Of a stretch of DNA of 64,000 bases, positions 8,817 to 17,322 are shown piece by piece (the first letter of the stretch is position 1; every line of letters starts with the position of its first letter). Origin of the DNA: Brevibacillus laterosporus DSM 25 (GTDB lineage Bacteria; Bacillota; Bacilli; Brevibacillales; Brevibacillaceae). Below the pieces are notes generated by a model, which did not search any database, was not told the origin of the DNA, and saw nothing but the letters and a program-made list of their open reading frames with translations. The stretch spans positions 2,412,001-2,476,000 of the forward strand of contig NZ_CP017705.1 of the NCBI RefSeq assembly GCF_002706795.1. Reading direction: 5' to 3'. The translations under genes and the position numbers were made by a program.

Positions 8817-9071
8817 ATGAAAAAAATGATTTTTTCTCTAACGTCGTTGCTAGTAGTCATGGGAATTGCTACAGGGGTATACGCAAGCACGTCACAGGTA
8901 ACACCAGACCAAACGCAAAAGGAATTTGAACAGATGCGCCCTTGGATGAAACAAATGCACCCACAAATGACAGATGCACAAATCAAATCTATGTATGAAA
9001 GTTGTCACGGGCAAAACGGCATGCATGATAGAATGATGAAGAATTATACAGACCAGACTCCAAATCGTTAA
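8817..9071 (+). CDS. Small secreted Met/His/Cys-containing protein
   Basis: This 84-residue protein starts after a strong AGGAGGAG site and has a signal peptide (about 1-24, cleavage near VYA-ST). The mature part is rich in Met, His and Gln and contains MRPWMKQMHPQMTDAQIK and a CHGQNGMHDRMM cluster. Similar short proteins with a MHP...CHG pattern occur in Bacillus genomes, often with uninformative names; I know no proven function. It sits just upstream of a two-component system whose sensor domain also has Met/His/Cys clusters, suggesting a metal (for example copper) or redox connection. Confidence 0.7.
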   Translation: MKKMIFSLTSLLVVMGIATGVYASTSQVTPDQTQKEFEQMRPWMKQMHPQMTDAQIKSMYESCHGQNGMHDRMMKNYTDQTPNR

Positions 9072-9121
9072 ATAATCGCTTATAATAAGAGAAGAAAACA
9101 GGATAAGGCAGACTTTCCGTA

Positions 9122-9158
9122 AAGGAGGGGCTGCCTACTTGTGCATTTTTGCACATAG
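9122..9158 (+). other. Strong ribosome site, five-codon frame and hairpin in the leader of the response regulator
   Basis: AAGGAGGGG at 9122-9130 is the strongest ribosome-binding sequence in the interval but has no long frame after it. At 9141 a GTG opens a five-codon frame (MHFCT, stop at 9156) lying inside a perfect inverted repeat TGTGCA-N4-TGCACA (9140-9155). The regulator gene proper starts at 9182 with a poor ribosome site. This may be a small leader device or chance. Confidence 0.3.
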
Positions 9159-9181
9159 TAAGCGAGGCGGGTGAGAGCAAG

Positions 9182-9886
9182 ATGGGTCAACACAAGATTT
9201 TAGTTGTTGATGATGAAGAAAATATTTTGCAGGTAATTCGAGCTTACCTAGAGAGAAGTGGTTACATTGTTTATGTAGCAGAGACGGGGGAGGCGGCACT
9301 TCACCTTCATCAACTTTTACAGCCAGATCTCATGATTTTAGATTTGATGTTACCTGATATGTCGGGAGAGGATATATGCCGACAATTACGTAAAACCTCG
9401 AATATTCCTATTCTTATGCTGACAGCAAAAAGTGCTGAGGATGATAAAATTAATGGGTTATTAATGGGAGCAGATGATTATGTTAGTAAGCCATTCAGTC
9501 CACGTGAATTAGTGGCTCGGGTTATTACTTTGTTACGGCGGACAAGCTCTACTAAAAAACAAGAGCAAGTTCTTACGTTTCTACAAAAACGTCTATGTGT
9601 GGAACCAGAACTCCATCAGGTTACGCTAGATCAGGCTTGTATCACACTGACTCCCATTGAATTTAAATTGCTGTATACATTAGCTAGTCAACCCAAAAGA
9701 GTGTTTAGTCGTCTGGAACTAATTAATCAAATACAGGGCTATGGATTTGATGGATATGAACGCACCATTGACGTACACATTAAAAACGTAAGGCAAAAAT
9801 TAAACGATGACCCCAAACACCCCTCTTTTATTTCGACAGTATTTGGTGTGGGCTATAAATTTTTGGTGAACCGTGATGAAGCATAA
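9182..9886 (+). CDS. OmpR-family response regulator
   Basis: A 234-residue two-domain regulator. The receiver domain (about 1-120) has the acidic pair DDE near the start, the phospho-acceptor Asp in LMILDLMLPDMSG, the Thr of LMLTAKS and the Lys of YVSKPFSP. The C-terminal winged helix (about 135-230) includes LTPIEFKLLYTLASQPKRVFSR and RTIDVHIKNVRQKLNDD. It starts at ATG 9182, since upstream in-frame TTG/CTG codons would add residues not found in the family. It overlaps the sensor kinase gene by 11 bases. Its likely targets include its own operon through the 22-bp-spaced repeats. Confidence 0.88.
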   Translation: MGQHKILVVDDEENILQVIRAYLERSGYIVYVAETGEAALHLHQLLQPDLMILDLMLPDMSGEDICRQLRKTSNIPILMLTAKSAEDDKINGLLMGADDYVSKPFSPRELVARVITLLRRTSSTKKQEQVLTFLQKRLCVEPELHQVTLDQACITLTPIEFKLLYTLASQPKRVFSRLELINQIQGYGFDGYERTIDVHIKNVRQKLNDDPKHPSFISTVFGVGYKFLVNRDEA

Positions 9887-11261
9887 AGGGATGAAACGAC
9901 AGCTTTTCCTTTCGCATTTAGGTGTTGCACTCGTTTCCTTGTTAGTCATTATCATTATTGTTAATATCTCTGTTTCCTTTACATTTGGAAAATATGTTGA
10001 AAATCAACTAAAAGCGGAGGCAGATTCGATCCTAAAAGACCTGACGGAATCTTATGTAAAAACGAATGGATGGCAAAAGCAGGCGCTTATGGGTATTGGA
10101 CACCGGGCTATGCAGCGTGAGATGGCTGTCATTTTGCTTGATGCAGAAGGAAACATGATCTGGGACTCGACTAAGATGGGTATGCATATGGGAAGTCAAA
10201 ATTCCAAGCATACCTGTGCTGTAGATGATGCGCTTCCACACTCTACCTACTCTGCTCCAATCATCATTGGAGATCAGCAGGAGGGTACATTACATGTCGC
10301 GCTTCCAGATGGTCAATTTCAAGAACAGGAGCGAGAATTCATTACTAGATTCAATGGAATGGTTGGAGGTGCGCTTCTTATTGTCATTGTCGGTGTTTAT
10401 TATTATAGCGTTCGCATCTCTCGCGGTATTAGTCATCCACTGCTTCACATTAAAGAGAAAGCGAATCGAATGCGGACAGGAGATCTCACAGCGCGAGTTG
10501 AGACGGACGCATTACATGGAGAAATACAGGAGCTAGGTCAAGCGCTAAATCATTTGGCAGAGAGCCTGCAAAAACAGGAACGATTACGCAAAAATTTAAC
10601 AGCCGATATTGCCCATGAGTTACGAACGCCACTTGCAACGATTCAAAGCTACATGGAAGCTTTTGAAGATGGAATATGGGAGCCAACCTCAGAAAAATTA
10701 AAGATTTGTCAGGAACAGACCTCACAGCTTGTTCTGCTGATAAAGGATTTAGAGAAGTTAACGGAAGCCGAGAACCCGATGCTCCGTTTACAAAAGGAAC
10801 AAGTGAACGTATCTGCTATCATATCGGAGGCACAAAAAGGTATCGCGGAATTATGGGACAAAAAAAGGATTCGATACGTTCCACCTATCATGGACGATAT
10901 TTTTTTGTATGCGGATTATCGTAGACTATTGCAGGTTTTTACGAATCTACTTAGCAATGCTTATAAATATACCCCTGAAGATGGAGAAGTGCGGGTTACT
11001 ATCGAAGAACAACGGACCAATATCATAATCAAAGTGATGGATACGGGAGTTGGTATCCGGAAGGAAGAGCTCCCCTACGTTTTTGAACGATTTTATCGGG
11101 GTGAAAAGTCACGTAGCCGTAAATCAGGTGGCGCTGGAATTGGATTGGCTATCGTAAAAGCCATTGTAGAGGCACATGGTGGAGAGGTACAGGTTGAGAG
11201 CGATATGGATAAAGGGACTACATGCTGGGTGCATTTGCCAATAAAAAGGACGGGAGAATGA
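9876..11261 (+). CDS. Sensor histidine kinase with a Met/His-rich extracellular domain
   Basis: The partner of the response regulator, 461 residues. It has an N-terminal membrane helix, an extracellular domain (about 30-165), a second helix (IVIVGVYYYSV region), HAMP, a dimerisation domain with the phospho-acceptor in DIAHELRTPL, and a catalytic domain with N-box (NLLSNAYKYTPEDG), DTGVGI and GAGIGLAIVKAI. The sensor domain contains GMGIGHRAMQREM-like and MGMHMGSQNSKHTC segments, unusual Met/His/Cys clusters that could bind copper or silver. Start taken at ATG 9876; an ATG at 9891 is possible. Confidence 0.85.
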   Translation: MKHKGMKRQLFLSHLGVALVSLLVIIIIVNISVSFTFGKYVENQLKAEADSILKDLTESYVKTNGWQKQALMGIGHRAMQREMAVILLDAEGNMIWDSTKMGMHMGSQNSKHTCAVDDALPHSTYSAPIIIGDQQEGTLHVALPDGQFQEQEREFITRFNGMVGGALLIVIVGVYYYSVRISRGISHPLLHIKEKANRMRTGDLTARVETDALHGEIQELGQALNHLAESLQKQERLRKNLTADIAHELRTPLATIQSYMEAFEDGIWEPTSEKLKICQEQTSQLVLLIKDLEKLTEAENPMLRLQKEQVNVSAIISEAQKGIAELWDKKRIRYVPPIMDDIFLYADYRRLLQVFTNLLSNAYKYTPEDGEVRVTIEEQRTNIIIKVMDTGVGIRKEELPYVFERFYRGEKSRSRKSGGAGIGLAIVKAIVEAHGGEVQVESDMDKGTTCWVHLPIKRTGE

Positions 11262-11353
11262 CCCTAGGAATTCTCTTACTTCCCGTTAGCCTATCAAGTA
11301 TTCTAGCCTACTACGACCAAGAAACAGGTCTTTATATGCATACAACAAAATAA
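11258..11353 (+). CDS. Putative 31-residue protein coupled to the kinase gene
   Basis: The kinase stop codon overlaps an ATG (ATGA), preceded by GGACGGGAG. The frame encodes 31 residues: a short hydrophobic segment (LGILLLPVSLSSILAYY) and a polar tail (DQETGLYMHTTK). Its stop falls exactly at the base of the terminator stem. The coupling and position favour translation, but 31 codons can arise by chance and I recognise no family. Confidence 0.4.
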   Translation: MTLGILLLPVSLSSILAYYDQETGLYMHTTK

Positions 11354-11390
11354 GCGAGGCTTCCCCCAACAAGGGAGCCTCGCTTATTTT
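11347..11390. terminator. Bidirectional terminator after the two-component operon
   Basis: Long stem AAAATAAGCGAGGCT...AGCCTCGCTTATTTT with a CCC/GGG extension around a short loop. T runs on both strands serve the two-component operon and the convergent membrane-protein gene. Confidence 0.85.
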
Positions 11391-11403
11391 GAGCGGGTAG
11401 AAC

Positions 11404-11916
11404 CTACATCCACAGCCTAAACATTGAAATGAAACCTGCTACAAAAAAAAGTGTCATAACGACAAATGGTAATGAAGTTAATGTAATACCCGCAATTGCC
11501 ATACCTCTGCCTTTGGAAGAATTCCTTGCTCTTATTCCCAAGATAAACCCCGTAACATTAATGATAAAGGCCAAGAAAATGGTTAGCATCGTACCAGGTG
11601 ATACCGTGTAGTATCTTGAATTGTAATTCAACATAAACCATGCCATAAAAAATAAAATAATACCAAATATACCAAAAATCATTGATACTACCGCTTGTCC
11701 TAATCTGTCCTTGGGCTGATTCTTAACGGGACGCTTCTGTTGAGTGGCTTGTTGTTGAGGTGAGGACTGTCGATTAGTCGCTGTTCTCATTTGACTATTT
11801 GTTCCCCTATTACCTTGCGTGTTAGTTACCCTGGTCTGACTACTCACCGTTCTATTTGTCTGGTTGGAAGTTGACCTATTAGGTTGATTATTTGTCGTTC
11901 TAGTAGTTCTTTGCAA
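11404..11916 (-). CDS. Membrane protein with a Thr/Asn/Gln-rich N-terminal tail (DUF4190-like)
   Basis: About 170 residues: a low-complexity polar N-terminal tail rich in Thr, Asn, Gln, Arg and Ser (about 1-75), then three hydrophobic segments. The arrangement, with GFILGIRARNSSKGRGMAIAGI between helices two and three, resembles DUF4190-type proteins; function unknown. Start: the ATG at 11943 has no ribosome site, whereas AAAGGAG lies eight bases before an in-frame TTG at 11916, so I prefer the latter. Single gene with its own terminator. Confidence 0.6.
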   Translation of the reverse strand: MQRTTRTTNNQPNRSTSNQTNRTVSSQTRVTNTQGNRGTNSQMRTATNRQSSPQQQATQQKRPVKNQPKDRLGQAVVSMIFGIFGIILFFMAWFMLNYNSRYYTVSPGTMLTIFLAFIINVTGFILGIRARNSSKGRGMAIAGITLTSLPFVVMTLFFVAGFISMFRLWM

Positions 11917-12111
11917 TCTACTAACTCCTTTCTGACTGAGCATTTATGTAGGAAAAAAGTAACAATATTAAATTCGTCATAATTTACCAAAAACCTCTTT
12001 CGAATTCATTTTTTTGAATACTGTAGTTTTATAGAAACAAGTTTAATGATAGGAAGACATAAATAGCTGATACCATATACTCATGGAATCAGCTTGTATT
12101 TGGGTATTTAT

Positions 12112-13029
12112 TCATAAAGAGGAATGTTTATCTAAGCTATTCTTCCACCATACTATCGTTTCTTCTAAACCAGCATCTAAGGAGTACTTTGGTTTCCAAT
12201 TTATTCCTCGTTGCAACCGCTCAATATTTGCACCTACAAATAAAGGCTCATCTTGCGGGGATGGAATGGCTCCCCATTTGATTAATTCCTCGTTCCCTAT
12301 TTTTTCACCGATAAGAGAAGCTATCTGTTTCAATTGGATCGGTTGACCGGAAGCGATATTAACAGTTCCTTGTATATCGCTTCGTAATAAAGAGACAAGG
12401 GCATCGGCTACATCAGTGATATAGAGAAAATCACGATATTGATTCCCATGCGTGCATAAAGCCTCTTCGCCTTTCAATAAAGCGGTGATAAGGGTAGAAA
12501 CAAGCCGATTGCCGGGATCATGAGGACCATATAAATGAAAGATTCTACCCCAGCAGGTACATAAACCAACCTGTTCAGAATATGATTGGAGCCATAAACG
12601 TAAGGTGTTTTTACAAACAGAATAAGGTGTTTTATAAGAGGAAATGGAGGTGGTTTCAGATAAATAGCCTTCCACCCATTCATATTCTGCACAAGTTCCA
12701 GCCACTACGGCTCTTTTTCCACCACATTCGACAAAATGACGAAATAATGCCATGCTGGATTGCACCCAATAGTAATTAGCAAGTGAATGATAACAGTGGG
12801 GAGGTACTGCTTCCCAAGCTAAATGTACTAGATGAGAAGGCTTCACCTTATCAATCAGGTCGGCTACTTCTGTATGGCATAAAAGATCGACTTGATGCCA
12901 AGTACAGGTAATATCCAAAAGAGGCGCCCTTCGATACGTCGCATGAACCTCGCATCCCATTTGATGTAGCATGCTCACTACATATCTGCCGATCCAGCCA
13001 TTTCCACCTGTAACGAGAACTTTTTCCAT
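12112..13029 (-). CDS. NAD-dependent epimerase/reductase of a CDP-sugar pathway
   Basis: An extended short-chain dehydrogenase/reductase, 305 residues. The Rossmann motif VTGGNGWIGRYV is at the N-terminus and the catalytic Tyr-Lys pair is in YSVCKN. A substrate-binding half follows (DFLYITDVADALVSLL). It is the last gene of a five-gene minus-strand cassette and begins three bases after the methyltransferase stop. Given the upstream CDP-glucose dehydratase and C-methyltransferase, it most likely reduces the 4-keto group, or epimerises and reduces, to finish a CDP-activated branched 6-deoxyhexose. The exact stereochemistry cannot be read from the sequence. Confidence 0.8.
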   Translation of the reverse strand: MEKVLVTGGNGWIGRYVVSMLHQMGCEVHATYRRAPLLDITCTWHQVDLLCHTEVADLIDKVKPSHLVHLAWEAVPPHCYHSLANYYWVQSSMALFRHFVECGGKRAVVAGTCAEYEWVEGYLSETTSISSYKTPYSVCKNTLRLWLQSYSEQVGLCTCWGRIFHLYGPHDPGNRLVSTLITALLKGEEALCTHGNQYRDFLYITDVADALVSLLRSDIQGTVNIASGQPIQLKQIASLIGEKIGNEELIKWGAIPSPQDEPLFVGANIERLQRGINWKPKYSLDAGLEETIVWWKNSLDKHSSL

Positions 13030-13032
13030 GCT

Positions 13033-14262
13033 CTATAGCACTTCCACTTCTGGAACAAACACGACAAATTTTCCGCCCCAATTTCGAATATAGGAGCATT
13101 CCTCCATAATTTCTTCCTTCAAGTTCCACGGTAAAATGAGTACATAATCTGGTTTTGTTCGTTGTATTTCATCTGGCTTTTTAATCGGAATACGAGAACC
13201 AGGTAATATAAGTCCTTGTTTATGCGGGTTTTGATCCACTGTATAGGGGATGAGCTCTTTTCCTATTCCACAAAAGTGTAAGAGAGTATTTCCTTTAGCC
13301 GGAGCCCCATAGCCAACCATTTTCTTTTTCATATCATGGGCTTTAACGAAAAAGGATAGAATGTTGATCTTCATTTGTTCCACTTTCTTGGAAAACTCCA
13401 GATATGTTGGTAAGTGGTCAAGACCGTGTTCTTGTTCCTTCCCAATGAGCTCTGTTACGCTTGGCCGAATTTGTTCTTTATCCTCTTTATGTTTTACGAA
13501 TAAACGTAAAGACCCACCGTGGGTAGGGAGTTCCTCCACATCTACAACCTTTAGCTCATGGTTAGATAGGATGCTTTGAACGGTTAGTAGTGAAAAGTAA
13601 GAGAAGTGTTCATGGTAGATCGTATCAAATTGGTTACCGAGAATGAGGTGTAAGACATGGGGGAACTCGATTGTGATCATACCATTTGGTTGCAACAGTA
13701 TTTTTAGCCCTGCTATAAAATCATGCAATTGAGGTACGTGTGCTAGCACATTATTTGCGACAATTAAATCTCCTTTATAACCTTCCTGTACCAATTGCTT
13801 TGCTAATCTTTCGCCAAAAAAATCAGCTTTCGTGGGAATTCCTTTATCATTAGAAATTTTTGCTACATTTTTTGCTGGTTCAATTCCTAGTGTTCGAATA
13901 TTATGCTTGTGGAAGTATTGTAATAAATACCCGTCATTACTTGCGATTTCAATTACTTGCGAATGATTATTTAATTGGAACCTAGCGATAGCCATCTCCG
14001 TATATTTTTCAGCATGGGATAACCAACTAGAGGAATACGAGCTAAAATAAAGATAGTGATGAAAAATTTGATCTGGTGATTCAAATTGACCTACTTGTAC
14101 GAGAAAACATTTATCACAAACATAGGCATGCAACGGATAAAACGGTTCCATATCATCTACACAGTCTGGTGGTATGAATGAGTTAGCGAGAGGTGAAACT
14201 CCTAAATCCAAGAATGTATGAGTTAGCAATGAATTGCAAAAACGACATTGTTTATCGGACAT
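13033..14262 (-). CDS. SAM-dependent sugar C-methyltransferase (NovU/TylC3 type)
   Basis: 409 residues in the three-part architecture of C-methyltransferases acting on nucleotide 4-keto sugars. There is an N-terminal zinc-binding region with CRFC and CDKC pairs, a central SAM-binding fold (VIEIASNDGYLLQYF), and a C-terminal domain (GYGAPAKGNTLLHFCGI) typical of this family. Family members add a methyl group at C-3 next to a C-4 ketone. Placed between CDP-glucose dehydratase and an epimerase/reductase, it predicts a 3-C-methyl-6-deoxy sugar. Start at 14262 with AGGAG ten bases upstream. Confidence 0.85.
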   Translation of the reverse strand: MSDKQCRFCNSLLTHTFLDLGVSPLANSFIPPDCVDDMEPFYPLHAYVCDKCFLVQVGQFESPDQIFHHYLYFSSYSSSWLSHAEKYTEMAIARFQLNNHSQVIEIASNDGYLLQYFHKHNIRTLGIEPAKNVAKISNDKGIPTKADFFGERLAKQLVQEGYKGDLIVANNVLAHVPQLHDFIAGLKILLQPNGMITIEFPHVLHLILGNQFDTIYHEHFSYFSLLTVQSILSNHELKVVDVEELPTHGGSLRLFVKHKEDKEQIRPSVTELIGKEQEHGLDHLPTYLEFSKKVEQMKINILSFFVKAHDMKKKMVGYGAPAKGNTLLHFCGIGKELIPYTVDQNPHKQGLILPGSRIPIKKPDEIQRTKPDYVLILPWNLKEEIMEECSYIRNWGGKFVVFVPEVEVL

Positions 14263-14283
14263 TTTCTGAAGACTCCTAACTCC

Positions 14284-15345
14284 TTATAAATTTATAAACC
14301 TGTTGATTTGCTGGCGAGTGAATGACTTTATATCTTTACCTGCTTGAGATTGCTGGTACCATTGAACAGTCCATGTAATAGCTTCCGTGGTAGTTAATTT
14401 TGGATACCATCCTAATGAATGGATAGCTTTGCTACTATCAAGGGTTAGAATGGGAGATTCATAGGGAGGAGTAGTTGAAGGTATTGCTATCTCTATATTT
14501 TCGTTCCAAATGCTTGCTGCTTGATCTACCATTTCTCTAACTGTCAGATAAGAATGATCGATTGGTCCAAAATTCCAGGATTGGGTATAGGTAGGGTTAT
14601 TCCATAGCTTTTCGGCAAGAAGTAAATATCCATGTAAGGGGTCTAGGACATGCTGCCAAGGGCGGATGGCGTTTGGGTTTCTAATGCTGAGTTTAGACGA
14701 ATGAATCAGTGCTCTTGCGATATCTGGAAATAGACGATCTGCGGCCCAATCCCCACCGCCAATCACATTACCAGCTCTCACAGATGCTAGTCGTGGAACG
14801 GAAGAAAGTGCAGGCTGAAAAAATGATTTTTGGTAGGACTCAGTGACTACCTCTGCACATGCTTTGCTAGCACTGTATGGATCGTGCCCCCCAAGTGGGT
14901 CCGTTTCCTGAAAGGAATGATTACCTAACCCATCATTTTTATAACATTTATCGCTTGTAACATTAATAATCACGTGAACACTTTTCGTTTGTCGTGCTGC
15001 TTCGAGGACATGAACGGTTCCCAATACATTCGTATGGTAGGTGGTAAGGGGGTCTGTATACGATTGTTGAACCAATGGCTGGGCCGCCAGATGAAAAATA
15101 ATCTCCGGCTGCTGCTCAGTGAGGGTTTGCAGGAGTAGCGGGTAATCAGTGATGTCACCCTTTATAGAACAACATTCTTGTGATACCTCCGCTACTCCAA
15201 ATAAATGAGGGGTAGATGGTGGATTAAGAGAGTACCCAATTACATCTGCCCCAAGCGATGTTAACCACAAAGTAAGCCATGTACCTTTAAATCCAGTATG
15301 ACCTGTTATCAACACTTTTTTTTGATACCAAAAGGATTTCTCCAT
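14284..15345 (-). CDS. rfbG: CDP-glucose 4,6-dehydratase
   Basis: 353 residues, an NAD-dependent dehydratase turning CDP-glucose into CDP-4-keto-6-deoxyglucose. Visible motifs are the dinucleotide site LITGHTGFKGTWL, the NVTSDKCYKN segment with the catalytic acid region, and YSASK with the catalytic Tyr and Lys. The RPWQHVLDPLHGYLLLAE stretch is characteristic of RfbG. The start at 15345 has GGAAGG nine bases upstream and lies one base from the stop of the cytidylyltransferase gene; an ATG at 15369 lies inside that gene and lacks a site. Confidence 0.92.
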   Translation of the reverse strand: MEKSFWYQKKVLITGHTGFKGTWLTLWLTSLGADVIGYSLNPPSTPHLFGVAEVSQECCSIKGDITDYPLLLQTLTEQQPEIIFHLAAQPLVQQSYTDPLTTYHTNVLGTVHVLEAARQTKSVHVIINVTSDKCYKNDGLGNHSFQETDPLGGHDPYSASKACAEVVTESYQKSFFQPALSSVPRLASVRAGNVIGGGDWAADRLFPDIARALIHSSKLSIRNPNAIRPWQHVLDPLHGYLLLAEKLWNNPTYTQSWNFGPIDHSYLTVREMVDQAASIWNENIEIAIPSTTPPYESPILTLDSSKAIHSLGWYPKLTTTEAITWTVQWYQQSQAGKDIKSFTRQQINRFINL

Positions 15346-15346
15346 T

Positions 15347-16114
15347 CTACCAAACCTTCCAAGGGGCATTTTTCCTATCCCATAAATCCATTAACTTTTG
15401 CTTATCTCGTAATGTATCCATTGGATGCCAAAATCCATCGTGACGATAGGCAGCAAGCTGATTTTGTTTTGCTAATTTGACTAAAGAATTTGTTTCCCAA
15501 ATGGTTTGGTCGTCACTGATAAAGGAAAAAATGGCAGGCTCTAAAACAAAAAATCCACCATTTATCCAGCCACCGTCTCCTAAAGGCTTCTCTTTAAAGT
15601 CTATAACCATTTGATCCAAAAGCATAAGAGAGCCGAATCTTCCAGGTGGCTGAACCGCAGTAACCGTAGCATATTTGCCATACTTTTGGTGAAATTCAAT
15701 CAGTTTTTTTATATGAATATTCCCTACACCGTCTCCGTACGTAAGACAAAACGTTTCGTTACCAACGTATTTTTGTATCCTCTTAATACGTCCACCAGTT
15801 TCCGTACCTTCACCGGTATCGATAAGTGTTACTTTCCAAGGCTCTGCGTTGTTGGAATGATTAATGACTTCATTTTTACTCATATCGAGCGTAAAGTCTG
15901 ACATATGCAAGTTATAATTTGAAAAATATTCTTTAATGAGATGTCCTTTGTATCCTAAACAAATGATAAATTCATTGATTCCGTAATAACTAAAGATTTT
16001 CATGATATGCCAAAGAATGGGTTTTGTCCCTATTTCAATCATTGGTTTAGGCTTTAAATGAGTTTCTTCTCCAATCCTCGTTCCATACCCACCAGCAAGA
16101 ATAACTGCTTTCAT
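15347..16114 (-). CDS. rfbF: Glucose-1-phosphate cytidylyltransferase
   Basis: 255 residues, close to the 257 usual for RfbF. It makes CDP-glucose from CTP and glucose 1-phosphate, the committed step of CDP-hexose pathways. Motifs include AVILAGGYGTRIGEETHLKPKPM at the N-terminus (nucleotide site), LTYGDGVGNI (metal-binding Asp), and EKPLGDGGWINGGFFVLEP (sugar-phosphate site). The ATG at 16114 is preceded by GGGGG seven bases away; an in-frame ATG at 16162 adds 16 residues foreign to the family. First of four closely packed pathway genes. Confidence 0.93.
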   Translation of the reverse strand: MKAVILAGGYGTRIGEETHLKPKPMIEIGTKPILWHIMKIFSYYGINEFIICLGYKGHLIKEYFSNYNLHMSDFTLDMSKNEVINHSNNAEPWKVTLIDTGEGTETGGRIKRIQKYVGNETFCLTYGDGVGNIHIKKLIEFHQKYGKYATVTAVQPPGRFGSLMLLDQMVIDFKEKPLGDGGWINGGFFVLEPAIFSFISDDQTIWETNSLVKLAKQNQLAAYRHDGFWHPMDTLRDKQKLMDLWDRKNAPWKVW

Positions 16115-16246
16115 TTTTATCCCCCATAGTTGCAGAAATGTTCCTTTAAGAAGCCTTTTCATGCTTTTACATTATGCAATATTCCTTATAATGGTGTAGT
16201 TTTCGTGTAAATGATCAATAATGGTTCGATAAAGCAGCTTGGATCA

Positions 16247-17017
16247 TTATTTTAAGTGCGTAAACAGCTCAAGGTATTCCGGAATCAAACGAAGATCTTG
16301 AGTTGCGCTCGCATAATACATATAGGATTGTTCGAGCTTCTCAGGAGTAGTGACATGGTAGATACCCAAACCGTTCTGGATACTGTGTGCTGAGAGTGTG
16401 GGGCCTATTTGTAGTTTTCGTTTTCGGGTTAAATCATTCCACGGGCTATAAAAAAACTTTACAACGAAGGCAGGGGCAGTTAGGTAAACAATGAATTTAT
16501 GTGGGGACCAATGTCTGCCGGCTGTATAAGCACCGTGTTCATGCTTATGAATAAGTCTACCTACACAGGGGTGTGTATTATCTATGGGGAAGTAACCATG
16601 GTATCGCTGATTAACTAAGGGGATTGTATAAACAGGGTCTGTATAGCCATGATTTGGATCATCAACCAGCATAATCACTCTGATTGAATACATGTTTTCA
16701 CCTAAAGCATTCAGGGAAGAGAAAAATTCATCTTTATTTTGACAACAAAGAAACTCAGTAGTGTTTAACACCATTTTCCAGTCTGTATACTCTGTTTCAA
16801 TGTCCATTACTTCACGATCAACTTCTATTGCATCAAATTCCGGTACCCTTGAATTTCTCACCTCCCAATGAGGAGCAAAAAGTTGACACATCTCAACAGA
16901 ACGATCTGTTGAACCACGATTAATGAGAATACCGTGGTCGAATATTTGAGTATGGTGCATTAACCACCATGGAAGCAAATATTCCTCATTATAAAAATGC
17001 GAAATGACAGTAGTAAT
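16247..17017 (-). CDS. Family 2-like glycosyltransferase with a probable ATT start
   Basis: The 243-residue frame from TTG 16978 begins inside the fold (LLPWWLMHH). Reading back in frame gives ITTVISHFYNEEYLLPWW, the missing first strand and acidic loop of this glycosyltransferase type. The codon at 17015-17017 is ATT, seven bases after AAAGGAGG (minus strand), and no ATG, GTG or TTG lies between that site and 16978. An ATT start would give 256 residues. The nucleotide-sugar signature HGILINRGSTDRSVEMC is intact. It probably transfers a sugar, possibly the cassette's own CDP product, to a cell-surface or spore glycan. A sequencing error or lost start codon is the alternative. Confidence 0.75.
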   Translation of the reverse strand: MTTVISHFYNEEYLLPWWLMHHTQIFDHGILINRGSTDRSVEMCQLFAPHWEVRNSRVPEFDAIEVDREVMDIETEYTDWKMVLNTTEFLCCQNKDEFFSSLNALGENMYSIRVIMLVDDPNHGYTDPVYTIPLVNQRYHGYFPIDNTHPCVGRLIHKHEHGAYTAGRHWSPHKFIVYLTAPAFVVKFFYSPWNDLTRKRKLQIGPTLSAHSIQNGLGIYHVTTPEKLEQSYMYYASATQDLRLIPEYLELFTHLK

Positions 17018-17322
17018 AAAACCTCCTCCTTTTGGGAGTGGAATAGAAGAGAAATGCTCCCGTCATACTATATGAAATGTAAGAAAAGGTTGTCACACAC
17101 AAAGTTGAAACAAGGAAACAGGCTAGTAACGAACGAATAAGATAAAACCGTAAAAAGCTGTAAATCTTTGTACTACAGGCAGAAAGTTAAGAAATTCTTT
17201 AGAACTCTGTTATAAAAAAGGTAAGAACTGTTCGATATGATATGGTTATATGAAGAAAACATGGCAGAGTTACAAGTAGACTTGAATCCTTCCTTGCTGT
17301 CATACATTCAGGGGGTTATTAC
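17018..17322. other. Intergenic region between glycosyltransferase and DedA genes
   Basis: About 305 bp of AT-rich sequence separating divergent genes. It holds the AAAAGGAGGAGG ribosome site of the glycosyltransferase (17022-17033, minus) and a GGGGG ribosome site for DedA. I find no convincing promoter pair, hairpin or small gene. Confidence 0.5.

Noticed and set aside
9876-11261. BceS-type kinase for the Bce-like transporter
   Set aside because: BceS kinases have two close helices and almost no sensor domain; this kinase has an extracellular domain of about 135 residues.
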